Below are positions 15,010-25,019 of a stretch of DNA of 64,000 nt, in pieces. This DNA is from Methylomonas sp. (GTDB taxonomy: Bacteria > Pseudomonadota > Gammaproteobacteria > Methylococcales > Methylomonadaceae): contig NZ_JALOBS010000007.1 of NCBI RefSeq assembly GCF_023228165.1, forward strand, positions 108,376 to 172,375, given 5' to 3'. Below the pieces are notes generated by a model. That model was not told the origin of the DNA. It ran no database searches and saw only the letters and a list, made by a program, of their open reading frames with translations. How positions within the stretch are numbered: the first letter of the stretch is position 1; each line of letters opens with the position of its first letter. A program made the position numbers and the translations under genes.

Positions 15010-17634
15010 ATGAGTCAGTTGCATTTTGATGACAACAACCCCCTGAACGCTTATTTGGTAAAAGAAGGGCTTATCGAGCGTTTGATCGGGAGCGATAAAA
15101 AAGTAACCTGGATTTGGGGCGAGACGGGGTCCGGCAAAACCGTGCTGGGTTCGATGATTTTCGCCAGATTGGCCGGACATTGCGTCTGGTTGCAAACCCC
15201 GGAGCATGACGCGGAAGCCGGGGTTATCCTGCAACAATGCAAAACCCTGTTACAAAATCGCGCGGCGGAAACACCCTTACATTTTTTTCTGGATAACGCC
15301 CATAGGCTTCAAGCAGGTCTGGCCGAGCTTTGCCATTGGGTTGCCGAGTCGGCCGACGGGCACGTCAGGTTGTTCGTGATATCCCAAAACCCCATCAGCG
15401 CGGACTATTCGGCACTGGTCGTTCGCGAGGCGGTCGAGGAAATGCCGCCGTCGCTGCTGCACTTTACGTTGAATGACAGTATCACCTTGTGCAAACAACA
15501 CGGTAAAGTCGTCGACGAAGAACTGATCCGAATTCATCAAACCTACAACGGTTTGCCGCTGGCGATTGCCAGCAGCTTGTTGACCTCTAAGGACAATAAA
15601 GTCGCACTGCCAGAAGAGAGCTTTCTGCGCGCCGCGCGGTGGGAAGAGCAACAGGGCCACACCCTACCCGCCTTGGCGCTATATCTGAAAGCGAAGCGCT
15701 TGGATTATTTTGCCCAGCTATTCCTCGGCAATGCCAGACACTGGTTTGCCTCAGGCCACCGGGACAAGATCGGCGATGTACTGAGCCTGGTTTCGGAGGC
15801 GGAAAAAGACCAGTATCCCTGGTGTTGGGTATGGGAAAGCCTGCTGGTATTGCCCACGCAGCCGGACGCTGCCCGGCAGCTGGTAGAACATGCTTATGCA
15901 CTGTTCAAAAAAGACAACGATATCACCGGCCGCTATCTGTCCATGTCTCATGCCGTGCTGACCTATCTGGTCAAGTTATCCGACTTTGGCGATATTCGCC
16001 GCCTGCTCAATGAATTGGCGCAATTCGATTCCGACGAGCACTATGCCCTTCTGGATCGCCATGCCCAGGCATCGGTCAGTTACATCATCTTTTTTTGCAT
16101 GTTTATCGTCATGCCGGAGCATGAACATTTATCCCGATGGGAACAGAGAACCCTGTCGGTATTGGTGTCGGAAACCGAAATCGTCCCTAAATTAAAAATG
16201 CAGGTTTTGGTGCAAAAGGCTTACCTATACCGCGGCGATAATTACAAAATTCACCCGTTGGAGACTTTGAAGGAAATCGGCAACGATCAACCCATAGAAC
16301 CCTACGACATTATCAATTTCAATCTGGCCCGTATCCAGGAAGGCTGGTGTTTAGGCAGGTTCGACGAGATCAAAGAACTCTACCGGCAATCCATGGCCGT
16401 GACGGCGGCCAACAACATGCAGGCCAACATTGCGCATACCAGCTTGCAAGTCATCATCGCGCTGTTGTTAAACGGCGAACTGGACGAGGCCAAACAGGAA
16501 ATCTATCGGCTGCTGAATACCGTTCCGCGCGAAATGACGGCGCTTTTGCATCATCTTTACGCCGTGGAAGCCTGGCGGCAGGTGCTGCTAAAAGAAAACA
16601 GCCAAGCAATACTGACGGCGCAGCAATGTACCAGCATTAGCCGTGAATCCGGCTGCATTGCTTATATCGGGTTTTCCTATCTGGTTGAAGCCTATACCTT
16701 GGCGCTTGCCGAACAAAGGGACAAAGCCCGCGACAAACTGCGCGAACTCAAACAACACCCGCATTTGGAAGGCTACGCGATTTTTTTCTTTCATACCGAC
16801 CTACTGGACGCTTATCTGGCTTTCGCCGACGGCGATATTCCCCAAGCGCGGCTGTTTGCCGCAAGCGCACTGGAATTCGCTGCCCGAAAAAATCTACTGT
16901 ATTTCATTTGGTCTGTACCCGAGGTGCTTGCCCTCAGTGTCAGTTTGGCACTGGAAACAGGCTGTCAGGTCGAGTTCTGCAACAAAATCATAGAGCAACT
17001 GCGCTTGCCGGCCCCGCCGCATGCCAAGTCCGAACGGAGCTGGCATTGGCCGGTAAAAATCAGGACGCTGGGCGGCTTCGACAGCAACATCGAAGCGCTG
17101 AACAAATCGGGCAAATCCAGACGCATACAGTTATCGATTTTGTATTTGGCTATTGCCTACGGCGGCAGCGGCGTGCCGATGGAATTTCTCTGCGACAGCC
17201 TGTGGCCGGACGAAGACATCACCAGCGCCCGCCACAAATTAGACAACACCCTGTACCGATTACGACAAATCCTGGGCAAACAGAGCTTGGTTATCGTCAA
17301 CAATAAAGTAAAGCTGGATAACACGGTAACCTGGGTGGACGCCGTCTATCTGGTCGACTTGATCCGCCAATGTAAAAAAGCCCTGCAAAACGGCGCGGAC
17401 CGGGAACGTCTTAAAACCAATGTGTTAGAGATGATGGATCTCTATCGAGGCGAATTTCTGGACGGCGTATTGGAATCCCATCATGAACTGTTCAATCATC
17501 AGGTCTACGTCTCGAATCAGCTGGTTACCGTATTAACCTCGGCCCGTCATTTCTTTGCGAAACATGACGACGAGGAAGCCGTAAACACGATTCAACGGCA
17601 TTTGGAAGGGTTGACGCAGCCGGTAGAGGGATGA
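15010..17634 (+). CDS. Large ATPase/TPR regulator with C-terminal BTAD domain
   Basis: An 874-residue signalling regulator. The N-terminal P-loop GETGSGKT (37-44) and 'LHFFLDNAHRL' (a Walker B-like strand) form a STAND-type ATPase. Residues of about 220-650 are helical repeats of TPR kind. The C-terminus (about 680-860) has an OmpR/SARP-like DNA-binding fold ('QLSILYLAIAYGGSGVPMEF', 'LDNTLYRLRQILGKQSLVIV') followed by a bacterial transcriptional activator (BTAD) helical domain. The layout is like MalT/SARP regulators that bind DNA after ligand- and ATP-driven assembly. Its stop is 6 bases before the TonB receptor, so the pair is probably an operon and the receptor a target. Confidence 0.75.
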   Translation: MSQLHFDDNNPLNAYLVKEGLIERLIGSDKKVTWIWGETGSGKTVLGSMIFARLAGHCVWLQTPEHDAEAGVILQQCKTLLQNRAAETPLHFFLDNAHRLQAGLAELCHWVAESADGHVRLFVISQNPISADYSALVVREAVEEMPPSLLHFTLNDSITLCKQHGKVVDEELIRIHQTYNGLPLAIASSLLTSKDNKVALPEESFLRAARWEEQQGHTLPALALYLKAKRLDYFAQLFLGNARHWFASGHRDKIGDVLSLVSEAEKDQYPWCWVWESLLVLPTQPDAARQLVEHAYALFKKDNDITGRYLSMSHAVLTYLVKLSDFGDIRRLLNELAQFDSDEHYALLDRHAQASVSYIIFFCMFIVMPEHEHLSRWEQRTLSVLVSETEIVPKLKMQVLVQKAYLYRGDNYKIHPLETLKEIGNDQPIEPYDIINFNLARIQEGWCLGRFDEIKELYRQSMAVTAANNMQANIAHTSLQVIIALLLNGELDEAKQEIYRLLNTVPREMTALLHHLYAVEAWRQVLLKENSQAILTAQQCTSISRESGCIAYIGFSYLVEAYTLALAEQRDKARDKLRELKQHPHLEGYAIFFFHTDLLDAYLAFADGDIPQARLFAASALEFAARKNLLYFIWSVPEVLALSVSLALETGCQVEFCNKIIEQLRLPAPPHAKSERSWHWPVKIRTLGGFDSNIEALNKSGKSRRIQLSILYLAIAYGGSGVPMEFLCDSLWPDEDITSARHKLDNTLYRLRQILGKQSLVIVNNKVKLDNTVTWVDAVYLVDLIRQCKKALQNGADRERLKTNVLEMMDLYRGEFLDGVLESHHELFNHQVYVSNQLVTVLTSARHFFAKHDDEEAVNTIQRHLEGLTQPVEG

Positions 17635-17640
17635 ACGCCT

Positions 17641-19965
17641 GTGAAAAAACCCTCTCCCGAGCGCATTCGCTTACCGTGTAACCGGCTATTCAAGCCAAGC
17701 CCCAGCGCCGGCAACTTTAAACGATCGATTGCCGTGCTGCTGTTTAGCCACGCACCTTTGGCTTGGCTGCATGCCGCGGAACAATTGGAAACCGTGGTTG
17801 TCAGCGCCTCCAAACGAGAAGACGACGCCTCGAAAACGCCGATATCGTTAAACGTATTCAACGCCGAAAACATCAGCGACCTGGGTTTTTTGGACAGTAA
17901 CGATATAGCGCAGCAAACGCCTAATTTGCAGTGGCGCAGCCAATTCGGGATTTCCTCTCCCAATATCTTTATTCGCGGCATCGGGAATAGCGTCTTTCAC
18001 AGTAACGCGATCGGCCCGGTGGCTATATACCGCGACGGCGTGTATCAGGGCTCCAACATCATTCACGATTTACCCTTGTTCGATCTGAAACGGATCGAAG
18101 TGCTGCGCGGTCCGCAAGGCACCTTATTCGGCAGAAATACCACCGGCGGGCTGATTCAATATGTTTCCCGCCAGCCGGAACTGGATGAGCCGTTTAACGC
18201 CCGCTTGAAAACGCGTTACGGCTCGTACGACCAGGCCGACGTGGAAGCAGCCGTCGGCATCCCCATGGGCGAACGGGCCGCCGCCCGATTTGCACTGGTA
18301 TCGCTTAACCGGGGCGGCATTTTCGATAACGTCAATGCCGCCAGCGGCTTCGATCGGGCCGGCGAAACCGGCGCCTTGGCCTATCGCGGTCTGCTGCGTT
18401 TTCAGCCGTCCGCTGATTTGAACCTGCTGCTGAATCTGCACGGCGCCCAAAACCGTTCCGATGTTTATCCCAGAAAACAAATCGGCCTGCGCTGCCCGCC
18501 CGGCGTCCAACCGGGTCTGGGCAGCCTGTGCACCGACTATCTCGGCCAACGCGACAGCAGTGATTATCACGTCAGCAAAGAAAACTTACGCACCAAAAAT
18601 AACAGCGATACCTTCGGCGCCAACCTGAATGCCACCTGGCGTCTCGGCACGCTCGAGCTTACTTCCATAACGGCCTACGATTACGCCGATCTGAAACGGT
18701 TCGTTGATACCGACCACCAACCCAGCGCTCAACTGCATAGCAGCTTCGATTCGAGCGTCAGTTTTTGGAGTCAGGAATTTCGCGTGAGTTCGGACGACTC
18801 GGGGCCTACCCGCTGGATAACCGGCTTGAACTATTACCAGGACAGCTTGCGGCAATGGGAAGCATTCGACCCGAACGATTTGTTCAATGTGTTACGCCCC
18901 GGAGGCGTATTGTTCGGTAGTAAAACGCCGGAAGGCGTTGGGTCCGATATCGAACAAAGTACGCAAAGTTTTGCCGCCTTCGGCGAATTCAGCTGGCAAT
19001 TTCTGCAGAGCTGGAAGCTAACTACGGGCTTGCGTTGGACCTACGACAGGCGCCGCGTCGGCATCAATGCACTGGCCTGGAATGCCTCGACTACCCGGAA
19101 CCGCTACGTTTCCCCGGAACTTGCCCGGCAATACCGCTCATTCGATACCATTCCCGAGACCCGACTCGAAAAAAAATGGAACGACTTTAGTAGCCGTATC
19201 GTGCTGGAATATGCGTTCACTGCCGATCAATTCGGATACATCAGCGGCTCTCGCGGCTTCAAAGGCGGCGAATTCAACGGCGGTGCCTTGCTTACCCCGG
19301 ACGAAGCCACGCTCACCAATCCCGAATACGTCAGCAGTTTCGAACTGGGTTACAAAGGACGCTTGTTGAACGAGCACCTGCAGTTCAACGCCACCGCCTT
19401 TTATGCGATTTTGGACGACCAGCAGGTATTCATACTGGCCGGGCGAACCTTACCCTTACAAAAACTGGCCAATGCCGGCCAATCGGAAAGCAAAGGTCTG
19501 GAACTGGATATGCAAGGATTGTTCGACGCCTGGTATGTGCGCTTGGGGGCCTCCTATCTGGACGCCCGCTTCAACGAGTTCGTCGATCCGTTCAACCCCG
19601 CGGCGGATTTTTCGGGCAACCGCCTGCCCGACGCGCCGCAATGGAAAATCACTGGTTTGCTCCAGTACGACTGGTCGACCCAATTGGGTATTTTCCGGGC
19701 GCAATCGGATTTTTTCTGGAACAGCAAACAGTTTTTTACCGCGGACAACAACCCTCTACTGGTACAAAGTGCGTACGGCATCGTCAATGCCCGTCTGGCT
19801 TGGTTATCCAACGACAACCGCTTTCAAGCGTCGGTCTGGGTAAAAAATATCGCCGACCAAGACTACTTTACCTTCGGAACGCCCATCACGGCTTACGGCT
19901 GGCATATTCTCGGCGTCGGCGACCCGCGCACCATCGGCGTAACCCTGGCGGTGAATTTTGATTAA
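17641..19965 (+). CDS. TonB-dependent outer-membrane receptor
   Basis: A 774-residue TonB-dependent receptor. A signal region is followed by a TonB box-like strand ('ETVVVSASKREDDASKTPIS'), the plug domain ('IFIRGIGNSVFHSNAIGPVA', 'EVLRGPQGTLFGRNTTGGLI') and a 22-strand barrel. The final strand carries 'GDPRTIGVTLAVNFD'. The plug resembles the broad TonB receptor group with polyaromatic or carbohydrate-type substrates, not the siderophore group; the substrate is not deducible. The start is GTG 17641, with GAGGGA before it. No Fur box is visible upstream, and the gene follows the BTAD regulator by 6 bases. Confidence 0.88.
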   Translation: MKKPSPERIRLPCNRLFKPSPSAGNFKRSIAVLLFSHAPLAWLHAAEQLETVVVSASKREDDASKTPISLNVFNAENISDLGFLDSNDIAQQTPNLQWRSQFGISSPNIFIRGIGNSVFHSNAIGPVAIYRDGVYQGSNIIHDLPLFDLKRIEVLRGPQGTLFGRNTTGGLIQYVSRQPELDEPFNARLKTRYGSYDQADVEAAVGIPMGERAAARFALVSLNRGGIFDNVNAASGFDRAGETGALAYRGLLRFQPSADLNLLLNLHGAQNRSDVYPRKQIGLRCPPGVQPGLGSLCTDYLGQRDSSDYHVSKENLRTKNNSDTFGANLNATWRLGTLELTSITAYDYADLKRFVDTDHQPSAQLHSSFDSSVSFWSQEFRVSSDDSGPTRWITGLNYYQDSLRQWEAFDPNDLFNVLRPGGVLFGSKTPEGVGSDIEQSTQSFAAFGEFSWQFLQSWKLTTGLRWTYDRRRVGINALAWNASTTRNRYVSPELARQYRSFDTIPETRLEKKWNDFSSRIVLEYAFTADQFGYISGSRGFKGGEFNGGALLTPDEATLTNPEYVSSFELGYKGRLLNEHLQFNATAFYAILDDQQVFILAGRTLPLQKLANAGQSESKGLELDMQGLFDAWYVRLGASYLDARFNEFVDPFNPAADFSGNRLPDAPQWKITGLLQYDWSTQLGIFRAQSDFFWNSKQFFTADNNPLLVQSAYGIVNARLAWLSNDNRFQASVWVKNIADQDYFTFGTPITAYGWHILGVGDPRTIGVTLAVNFD

Positions 19966-20492
19966 TCTGAAAACCTGCCGTTCCTGGTCGGATAAGCTGA
20001 ATGTCGACAATTATCCGTGCCTGTCCGCGAACTTACGCCCGGCGCGAACAGAGGCGCCCGGCGACTCAATTCAACCGATTAACATAGTAAATCCCGCCGC
20101 TTACTTTTGTGCTTCCGTCCGGCTAGCGCTTGATGGGCAGCTTCCGCCTGGGTGGTCGGAAAATCACAGAAAGCGGCATCACCCCGGCAAACGAAAGGTG
20201 TGCGACCATGATTTTTACAGGAAAAATATCGGCAACGCTATTCATTGATCGATTTGCGTATTCCGACCAAAAACGGCCAGACATTCCGATTGGAAAACAG
20301 CCGCCTGTTCGGATGCATAGTCGGCTACCAATTTCGATATGATCGCGCCAGTAGATAATGAGGTCGTTCGTAAGAGGCGAATTGTCGCAATCGACTCGAA
20401 GCAGGCAGACCCATATTTCTAGTGAATGACTTGGTTTAGCCCTTACAAGAACCCATTAATCCCGGCAGTTTGTTCAACATTTCACATTGGCT
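19966..20492. other. Gene-free interval
   Basis: About 530 bases between the TonB receptor and a REP element hold only short open frames without ribosome sites or recognisable motifs. I see no tRNA, IS end or strong terminator. Confidence 0.4.
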
Positions 20493-20522
20493 GTAGGGCG
20501 GATAAGCGTAGCGTCATCCGCC
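20493..20522 (+). repeat. REP-like element, left copy
   Basis: GTAGGGCGGATAAGCGTAGC, continuing GTCATCCGCC, lies 21 bases before the RAYT start. The reverse complement recurs after the gene at 21034-21063 with one or two differences. GGCGGAT/ATCCGCC arms form a hairpin. Inverted REP copies around the gene are the usual setting of REP-associated tyrosine transposases. Confidence 0.7.
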
Positions 20523-20542
20523 AAATCGGTTAAACTCTTTTC

Positions 20543-21015
20543 ATGCCAAACTATAGACGCAATCGTATTCCTGGCGGCACCTATTTTTTCACCGTTAACT
20601 TGCTCGGGAAAAACAGCCATTTCATATTGATGCCTGGGTGGTTTTGCCTGATCATATTCATGCGATTTGGACATTACCGGCCGGTGACGATCAATATTCC
20701 AATCGATGGCGGGCGATAAAAAAAGCCTTCTCGAAATCGATACCTAAAACCGAATATCGTTCCGCAACCAGAATAAAACGTCACGAACGTGGCATCTGGC
20801 AACGTCGTTTTTGGGAGCATACCATTATCGATGATACCGACTATGCGGCACATATGGATTATATCCATCACAATCCGGTCAAGCATGGTTGGGCAGTCAC
20901 GGTTAAGGATTGGCCATATTCAAGTTTTCATCGCTTGGTCAAGATGGATATTTATCCGTTAAATTGGGCGGGTTTAGACTTGGCATTGTTGGAAGCGGGT
21001 GAACCGGATAATTGA
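20543..21015 (+). pseudogene. REP-associated tyrosine transposase (RAYT), internally deleted
   Basis: The frame from ATG 20543 starts with the RAYT N-terminus 'MPNYRRNRIPGGTYFFTVNL'. About 30 residues on, the family sequence jumps, with a frame change near 20633, to 'VVLPDHIHAIWTLPAGDDQY', which contains the HUH metal-binding motif HIHAIW. It then continues through 'WQRRFWEHTIIDDTDYAAHM' (with the catalytic-Tyr region 'MDYIHHNPVKHGW') to the stop at 21015. Roughly 35-40 residues that normally join these parts are missing, so the gene is broken. Both flanks carry inverted REP copies. Confidence 0.8.
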
Positions 21016-21033
21016 CGGTTTTACCGCTTTATC

Positions 21034-21063
21034 GGCGGATGACGCTTCGCTTATCCGCCCTAC
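21034..21063 (-). repeat. REP-like element, right copy
   Basis: GGCGGATGACGCTTCGCTTA followed by TCCGCCCTAC is the inverted counterpart of the copy at 20493-20522. It begins 18 bases after the RAYT stop. Together the two copies form a BIME-like pair around the transposase. Confidence 0.7.
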
Positions 21064-21145
21064 GGCCCTACAGCCCTAAGGTACATTATTTTTAATGGCT
21101 TTTAAATTAGCATCAACGCATCAGGTCTTTAATTTTACAGTCGGC

Positions 21146-21232
21146 GTTAAATTGAAATCCCGAAGCAAATATTCACGCGTTTTGCTTGATTACAATATCT
21201 ACATCTGTTCTCCAAAATTCACTCGGTGTAAT
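21146..21232 (-). pseudogene. Remnant of a second PIN-toxin gene end
   Basis: On the minus strand a short frame reads ITPSEFWRTDVD and stops at 21146. It mirrors the C-terminal 'IVTPAEFWRF' of the complete PIN-domain gene just to the right. A stop codon lies directly upstream in frame, so only a scrap of a duplicated or replaced toxin gene remains. The evidence is this short similarity alone. Confidence 0.35.
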
Positions 21233-21315
21233 CCTTTAGCATGACCGTATGGCAGATGGTGCAGGAAACATAATCCAACATTTTGCTTAGTTTGGTAAAG
21301 AACACAAAGTGATTT

Positions 21316-21732
21316 TCAACCGCCATGAAATCGCCAAAACTCAGCCGGTGTAACGATGGGATAGCAAGCGGATAACATTAATAAATCCTTGTCACCCGTG
21401 ACGAGGTAATTGGCGTTTGTCGCCAAGAATGTCCCGAGAACAGGTTGGTCGGCTCTGTCACGTAGTAACGGCTCGGAGACGTGGATGGGATCAACAAGGT
21501 CTGCAAGGAAAGTTAAGCTATCGACAAAATCACGAATTTCTGCGCTAGACCAACTCAGGCGATGATTCAGCCTGGGCAGCACCCGTTGCAGTTCATCCAA
21601 GATGTATTGGGAGAGCACAACTTCCAAGCTTCCACCTCGCCAAGCCGAAACGATTCTGCCGGGTATCGAGCCGGGATAGGCGGTTCCGGACAACAAAACA
21701 TTGGTATCCAGAACGATGCAAAGCTGTGGCAT
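21316..21732 (-). CDS. PIN-domain toxin (putative toxin-antitoxin ribonuclease)
   Basis: A 138-residue PIN-fold protein of the 'putative toxin-antitoxin system toxin component, PIN family' group. The first catalytic Asp is in 'CIVLDTNVLLSG' (about 5-16), followed by an acidic residue in 'YILDELQRVL' and Asp residues in 'YLVTGDKDLLML'. 'IVTPAEFWRF' is the usual family ending. It should cleave RNA with Mg2+ unless bound by its partner. The antitoxin gene ends 8 bases upstream on the same strand, so the pair forms one operon. Confidence 0.85.
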   Translation of the reverse strand: MPQLCIVLDTNVLLSGTAYPGSIPGRIVSAWRGGSLEVVLSQYILDELQRVLPRLNHRLSWSSAEIRDFVDSLTFLADLVDPIHVSEPLLRDRADQPVLGTFLATNANYLVTGDKDLLMLSACYPIVTPAEFWRFHGG

Positions 21733-21740
21733 AGCAAGCG

Positions 21741-22010
21741 TTATGAATGTCTAATGTCAGACACAATGGCGTCGATTTCGGCTAGTCCTTCTTGTTCCGG
21801 CATACTAGTGTAAGCATCGGCAATTTGTTGGCTCAGTGTATCGAAGCGCTCTTTAAAACGTCGTATCCGATCGAATAACTGCGCATCGACCAATGCCGCA
21901 ACGGGTTTGCCGTCTTTTTTAATTAAAATCGAATCGTGCCGGTATTGAACCTGATTTAGCATTTCTCCTAGATTTTGTCTGAATGCAACAGCATTTACTT
22001 CGTTAATCAT
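21741..22010 (-). CDS. Phd/YefM-type antitoxin
   Basis: An 89-residue antitoxin. The N-terminal half 'INEVNAVAFRQNLGEMLNQV' followed by 'DSILIKKDGKPVAALVD' is the Phd/YefM DNA-binding fold. The acidic helical C-terminus would wrap the toxin. It lies directly upstream of the PIN toxin and probably represses the operon with it. Confidence 0.82.
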   Translation of the reverse strand: MINEVNAVAFRQNLGEMLNQVQYRHDSILIKKDGKPVAALVDAQLFDRIRRFKERFDTLSQQIADAYTSMPEQEGLAEIDAIVSDIRHS

Positions 22011-22657
22011 AGTAGGCAGCCTTTATATATGAAATAGAAGCCATATTGATCATATTGATTGAATGAGTCAAGGACAAATTGAGTATGCTTTTTAGCTGAA
22101 TGCTCCAATAGTTGTGCAAGCTGTTGGTATAAGCTTTGATATTTTAAGGACAAAGGAATTTTGTCCGAAAGGCTCTCTACCGTCCGCAAGAAGAGTAAGA
22201 CCTGTCACCCAAATTGTCTATTTTTCGGGCAACTGAATGGCGGCAAGTGGCCGATCCAAGGCGTTCAAAATTTGGCAGGGTTTGAATCGAAACCGGTGGC
22301 GGCTTTGCGATAGGAATGTCTGACGGTTTGGTGTCGGAATCAGTGGCGACATTTATCGGAATCCGCACCGGTTGCTATCTGTTAAATCTTGATGGCGTTT
22401 GGTTTTAACTGGCGATACAACATTTCCAAACTATCGTTCCCGAATTCCAGTCCAGGCATCTGGAATCCAAAGGATGGTTCTGGCCTGCTTCAGGCAACGC
22501 GGGCGACACTTCCGGCGAAATAGCCTGTTTTATGAACGCGGATGCTTGGAAAAACAACATCAATTTTTTCACGGCGGCGGCATGTACCGAAGTTTTTCGT
22601 GAACGAAAAAACCAATTCCAAAACCTTTACATGTGGCGAATGGCTGACCTAACAAGG
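22011..22657. other. Intergenic region without a supported gene
   Basis: About 650 bases between the antitoxin start and the next promoter. Short frames exist on both strands, but none has a ribosome site or recognisable motif. The part nearest the antitoxin should hold the promoter of the toxin-antitoxin operon; I cannot place it with confidence. Confidence 0.35.
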
Positions 22658-22698
22658 TTGACATCGCCAACACTTTGCATATAATGAGAATCGTTATC
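22658..22698 (+). promoter_or_regulatory. Consensus sigma-70 promoter with Fur box
   Basis: TTGACA (22658-22663) and TATAAT (22680-22685) are both perfect, 16 bp apart. A Fur box, TATAATGAGAATCGTTATC (22680-22698), covers the -10 element and matches the 19-bp consensus at nearly all positions. It should give strong, iron-repressed expression of the receptor gene that starts about 140 bases downstream. Confidence 0.82.
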
Positions 22699-22838
22699 AT
22701 TTGCATGAGTCTGATTTCTTCCCGCCACCCTGCTTTTTCCGGGAAACAGGTTTTTCTGCAAGATAAAGAAACTCGAAATAGCCACCCAGCATTCCCCGCC
22801 AGGCAGCCAATTCTTTAGAAAACTGCATGGGGAATGTT

Positions 22839-25019
22839 ATGTTCAAGAATGACTGTAATCAGAAAAATGTCCGCAAAAGGCGGATCGGAGCACTGTTACC
22901 GCTGGGCGCCGTGCTGTGCGGGACGGCCTTTGCCGCCGAACCCGTTCCTGTCGACGATCAGGAAGTCGTCATGGATGATGTCAAGGTCAAGGCCGCGCGC
23001 GATAGAAAAATCAACCGCTTCAAAGCCGACAAATCCAGCACCGGCAGCAAGATAGAACAAGACTTGCGCGATATTCCGCAATCGGTCAGCGTGGTCAAAA
23101 AAGAACTGATCGAATCGCAAAACGCCTTTAACCTGACCGACGCCCTGCGCAACGTCAGCGGCTTGACCATAGCCGCCGGCGAGGGCGGGCGCACCGGCGA
23201 TTCCATCACCTTGCGCGGCTTTTCCGCTAATTCCGACCAATACCTGGACGGTGTAAAAGACAACGGCCAATACAGCCGCGACACCTTCTTCATAGAGAAA
23301 GCCGAAGTACTGAAAGGCGCCTCGTCGATTCTGTTCGGCCGCGGCGCCACCGGCGGGGTAATTAACCAGATCGCCAAAAAACCGACCGGCAACACCGGGA
23401 TTAAAGGCAACTTCACCTACGGTTTGTACGATTTCAAACGCACGACTATAGACGCCGAAACCGCTTACCAGGATTTTGCCGCCCGGTTGAATGTGATGTA
23501 CCAGGACGCCGACTCCTTCCGCGATTACAATTACACCAACCGCTGGGGCATTGCGCCGTCGTTTTCCCTGAAACTTTCGCCGGACACCGATTTGACCCTA
23601 AATCTGCTACACCAGCAGGAAGACGGCGTGTTCGATTACGGCGTGCCTATGTGGAACGGCCGGCCGGCGGACGTACCGGTCAATACCTATTACGGTTTTT
23701 ACGACAACCGTATGATGGACACCGACGCCAATGTCGCCACCGTGGCCTTGCAACACCGCTTCTCCGATGCGTTTTCGGTAAAAAACACCGTGCGCTACGG
23801 CGATTACGAACGTAAATATTTGACCCACTTGTTCTCGGGTAACGCGGCCACGACCGGTGCCAACGCCGGCACTATCGGCCGTTCGCAGGCATTGCGGCTC
23901 AGCACCCAGGAAACCCTTTACAACCAGACCGATTTTGTCCTGAAAAAACCGCTGTTCGGCTTCAATAACACCTTGATGTTCGGCAGCGAATTCGGCTGGG
24001 AAGAATATACGTTTAAAAACAAGAATTCGACCGGCGTCAGCCGGGTATCGGTTTTCGATCCGGTGCTGACAGGCAGCGTCGGCGCGGGACTGGCCAGCGA
24101 TTTTAGCGGCACGCTGAATACCAACCGCCTCACCCGCGCGCAAACCTACGCCGGTTACCTGATGGATGAATTCGAAATCAACCCGCAATGGAAACTGGTT
24201 GGCGGTACCCGATACGACGTGTTCGAAGCGCAACAGGAGGATTTTTTAAATAGCACCAATAGCTACGACACCCGTGTCAGCCAATTCAGCCCCCGCGGCG
24301 GCTTCGTCTGGCAACCGACCGATTGGCAGTCGTATTACTTCAGTTACGGCAAATCGTTTAATCCGTCGGCGGAAAGCCTGAGTTTATCGACCGGCAGCGC
24401 CAATTTGCCGCCGGAACAAAACAACAATTACGAAATCGGCGCCAAACTGGATTTGTTCGACGGCAAACTATCCGCCACCGCCGCGCTGTTCCGGCTGGAA
24501 AAGACCAACGCCCGCACCACCTCGGCCACCGAACCCAATTTGCAGGAGCTGAGCGGCGAGCAGCGTACCGACGGTTTCGAACTGGGCCTGGCCGGGGAAG
24601 TGCTGCCCAATTGGGATTTATCGGCCACGTACGCTTATCTCGATGCGGAAGTGGTCTCCTCCAATAACAGCGCGGTCGGTTCGGTAAGCGGCCAAACCAA
24701 ATCCTATCAAGGCATGAGCATGGTCAACGTACCCAAGCATAGCGGCGTGGTCTGGAGCACTTATCACTTGACCGATAACTGGGAAGTGGGTGGCGGCGTC
24801 TACTATGCAACCGATCGCTTTGCCGACAGCGTCAATGAAGCAGTGTTACCGGGCTACGCGCGCCTGGATGCCGTGCTGGCCTACCATCAAAAGCATTACG
24901 ACGTGCAACTGAACGTCTTCAACCTGACCGATACGGTGTATTACGAATCGGGGAAAACCAATTCGGCGTTGCCCGGCACGCCGGTTTCGGGGCAATTGAC
25001 CGTGAATTTCAAATACTAA
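22839..25019 (+). CDS. TonB-dependent siderophore receptor, catecholate (Fiu/CirA-like) type
   Basis: A 726-residue outer-membrane receptor. The signal peptide (ALLPLGAVLCGTAFA) is followed by a TonB box region ('VVMDDVKVKAARDRKINRFK') and the siderophore-receptor plug 'QDLRDIPQSVSVVKKELIES' and 'EVLKGASSILFGRGATGGVI'. The barrel ends in a terminal aromatic residue ('GQLTVNFKY'). The plug places it with Fiu-type catecholate receptors. ATG 22839 has GGGGA six bases before it; ATG 22827 is in frame but lacks an SD. It is controlled by the Fur-box promoter, and PepSY and PiuC genes follow, as around Fiu/PiuA in other bacteria. Confidence 0.9.
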   Translation: MFKNDCNQKNVRKRRIGALLPLGAVLCGTAFAAEPVPVDDQEVVMDDVKVKAARDRKINRFKADKSSTGSKIEQDLRDIPQSVSVVKKELIESQNAFNLTDALRNVSGLTIAAGEGGRTGDSITLRGFSANSDQYLDGVKDNGQYSRDTFFIEKAEVLKGASSILFGRGATGGVINQIAKKPTGNTGIKGNFTYGLYDFKRTTIDAETAYQDFAARLNVMYQDADSFRDYNYTNRWGIAPSFSLKLSPDTDLTLNLLHQQEDGVFDYGVPMWNGRPADVPVNTYYGFYDNRMMDTDANVATVALQHRFSDAFSVKNTVRYGDYERKYLTHLFSGNAATTGANAGTIGRSQALRLSTQETLYNQTDFVLKKPLFGFNNTLMFGSEFGWEEYTFKNKNSTGVSRVSVFDPVLTGSVGAGLASDFSGTLNTNRLTRAQTYAGYLMDEFEINPQWKLVGGTRYDVFEAQQEDFLNSTNSYDTRVSQFSPRGGFVWQPTDWQSYYFSYGKSFNPSAESLSLSTGSANLPPEQNNNYEIGAKLDLFDGKLSATAALFRLEKTNARTTSATEPNLQELSGEQRTDGFELGLAGEVLPNWDLSATYAYLDAEVVSSNNSAVGSVSGQTKSYQGMSMVNVPKHSGVVWSTYHLTDNWEVGGGVYYATDRFADSVNEAVLPGYARLDAVLAYHQKHYDVQLNVFNLTDTVYYESGKTNSALPGTPVSGQLTVNFKY

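Noticed and set aside
22007..22189. 60-codon minus-strand frame upstream of the antitoxin
   Set aside because: It overlaps the antitoxin start, lacks an SD, and probably covers the operon promoter.
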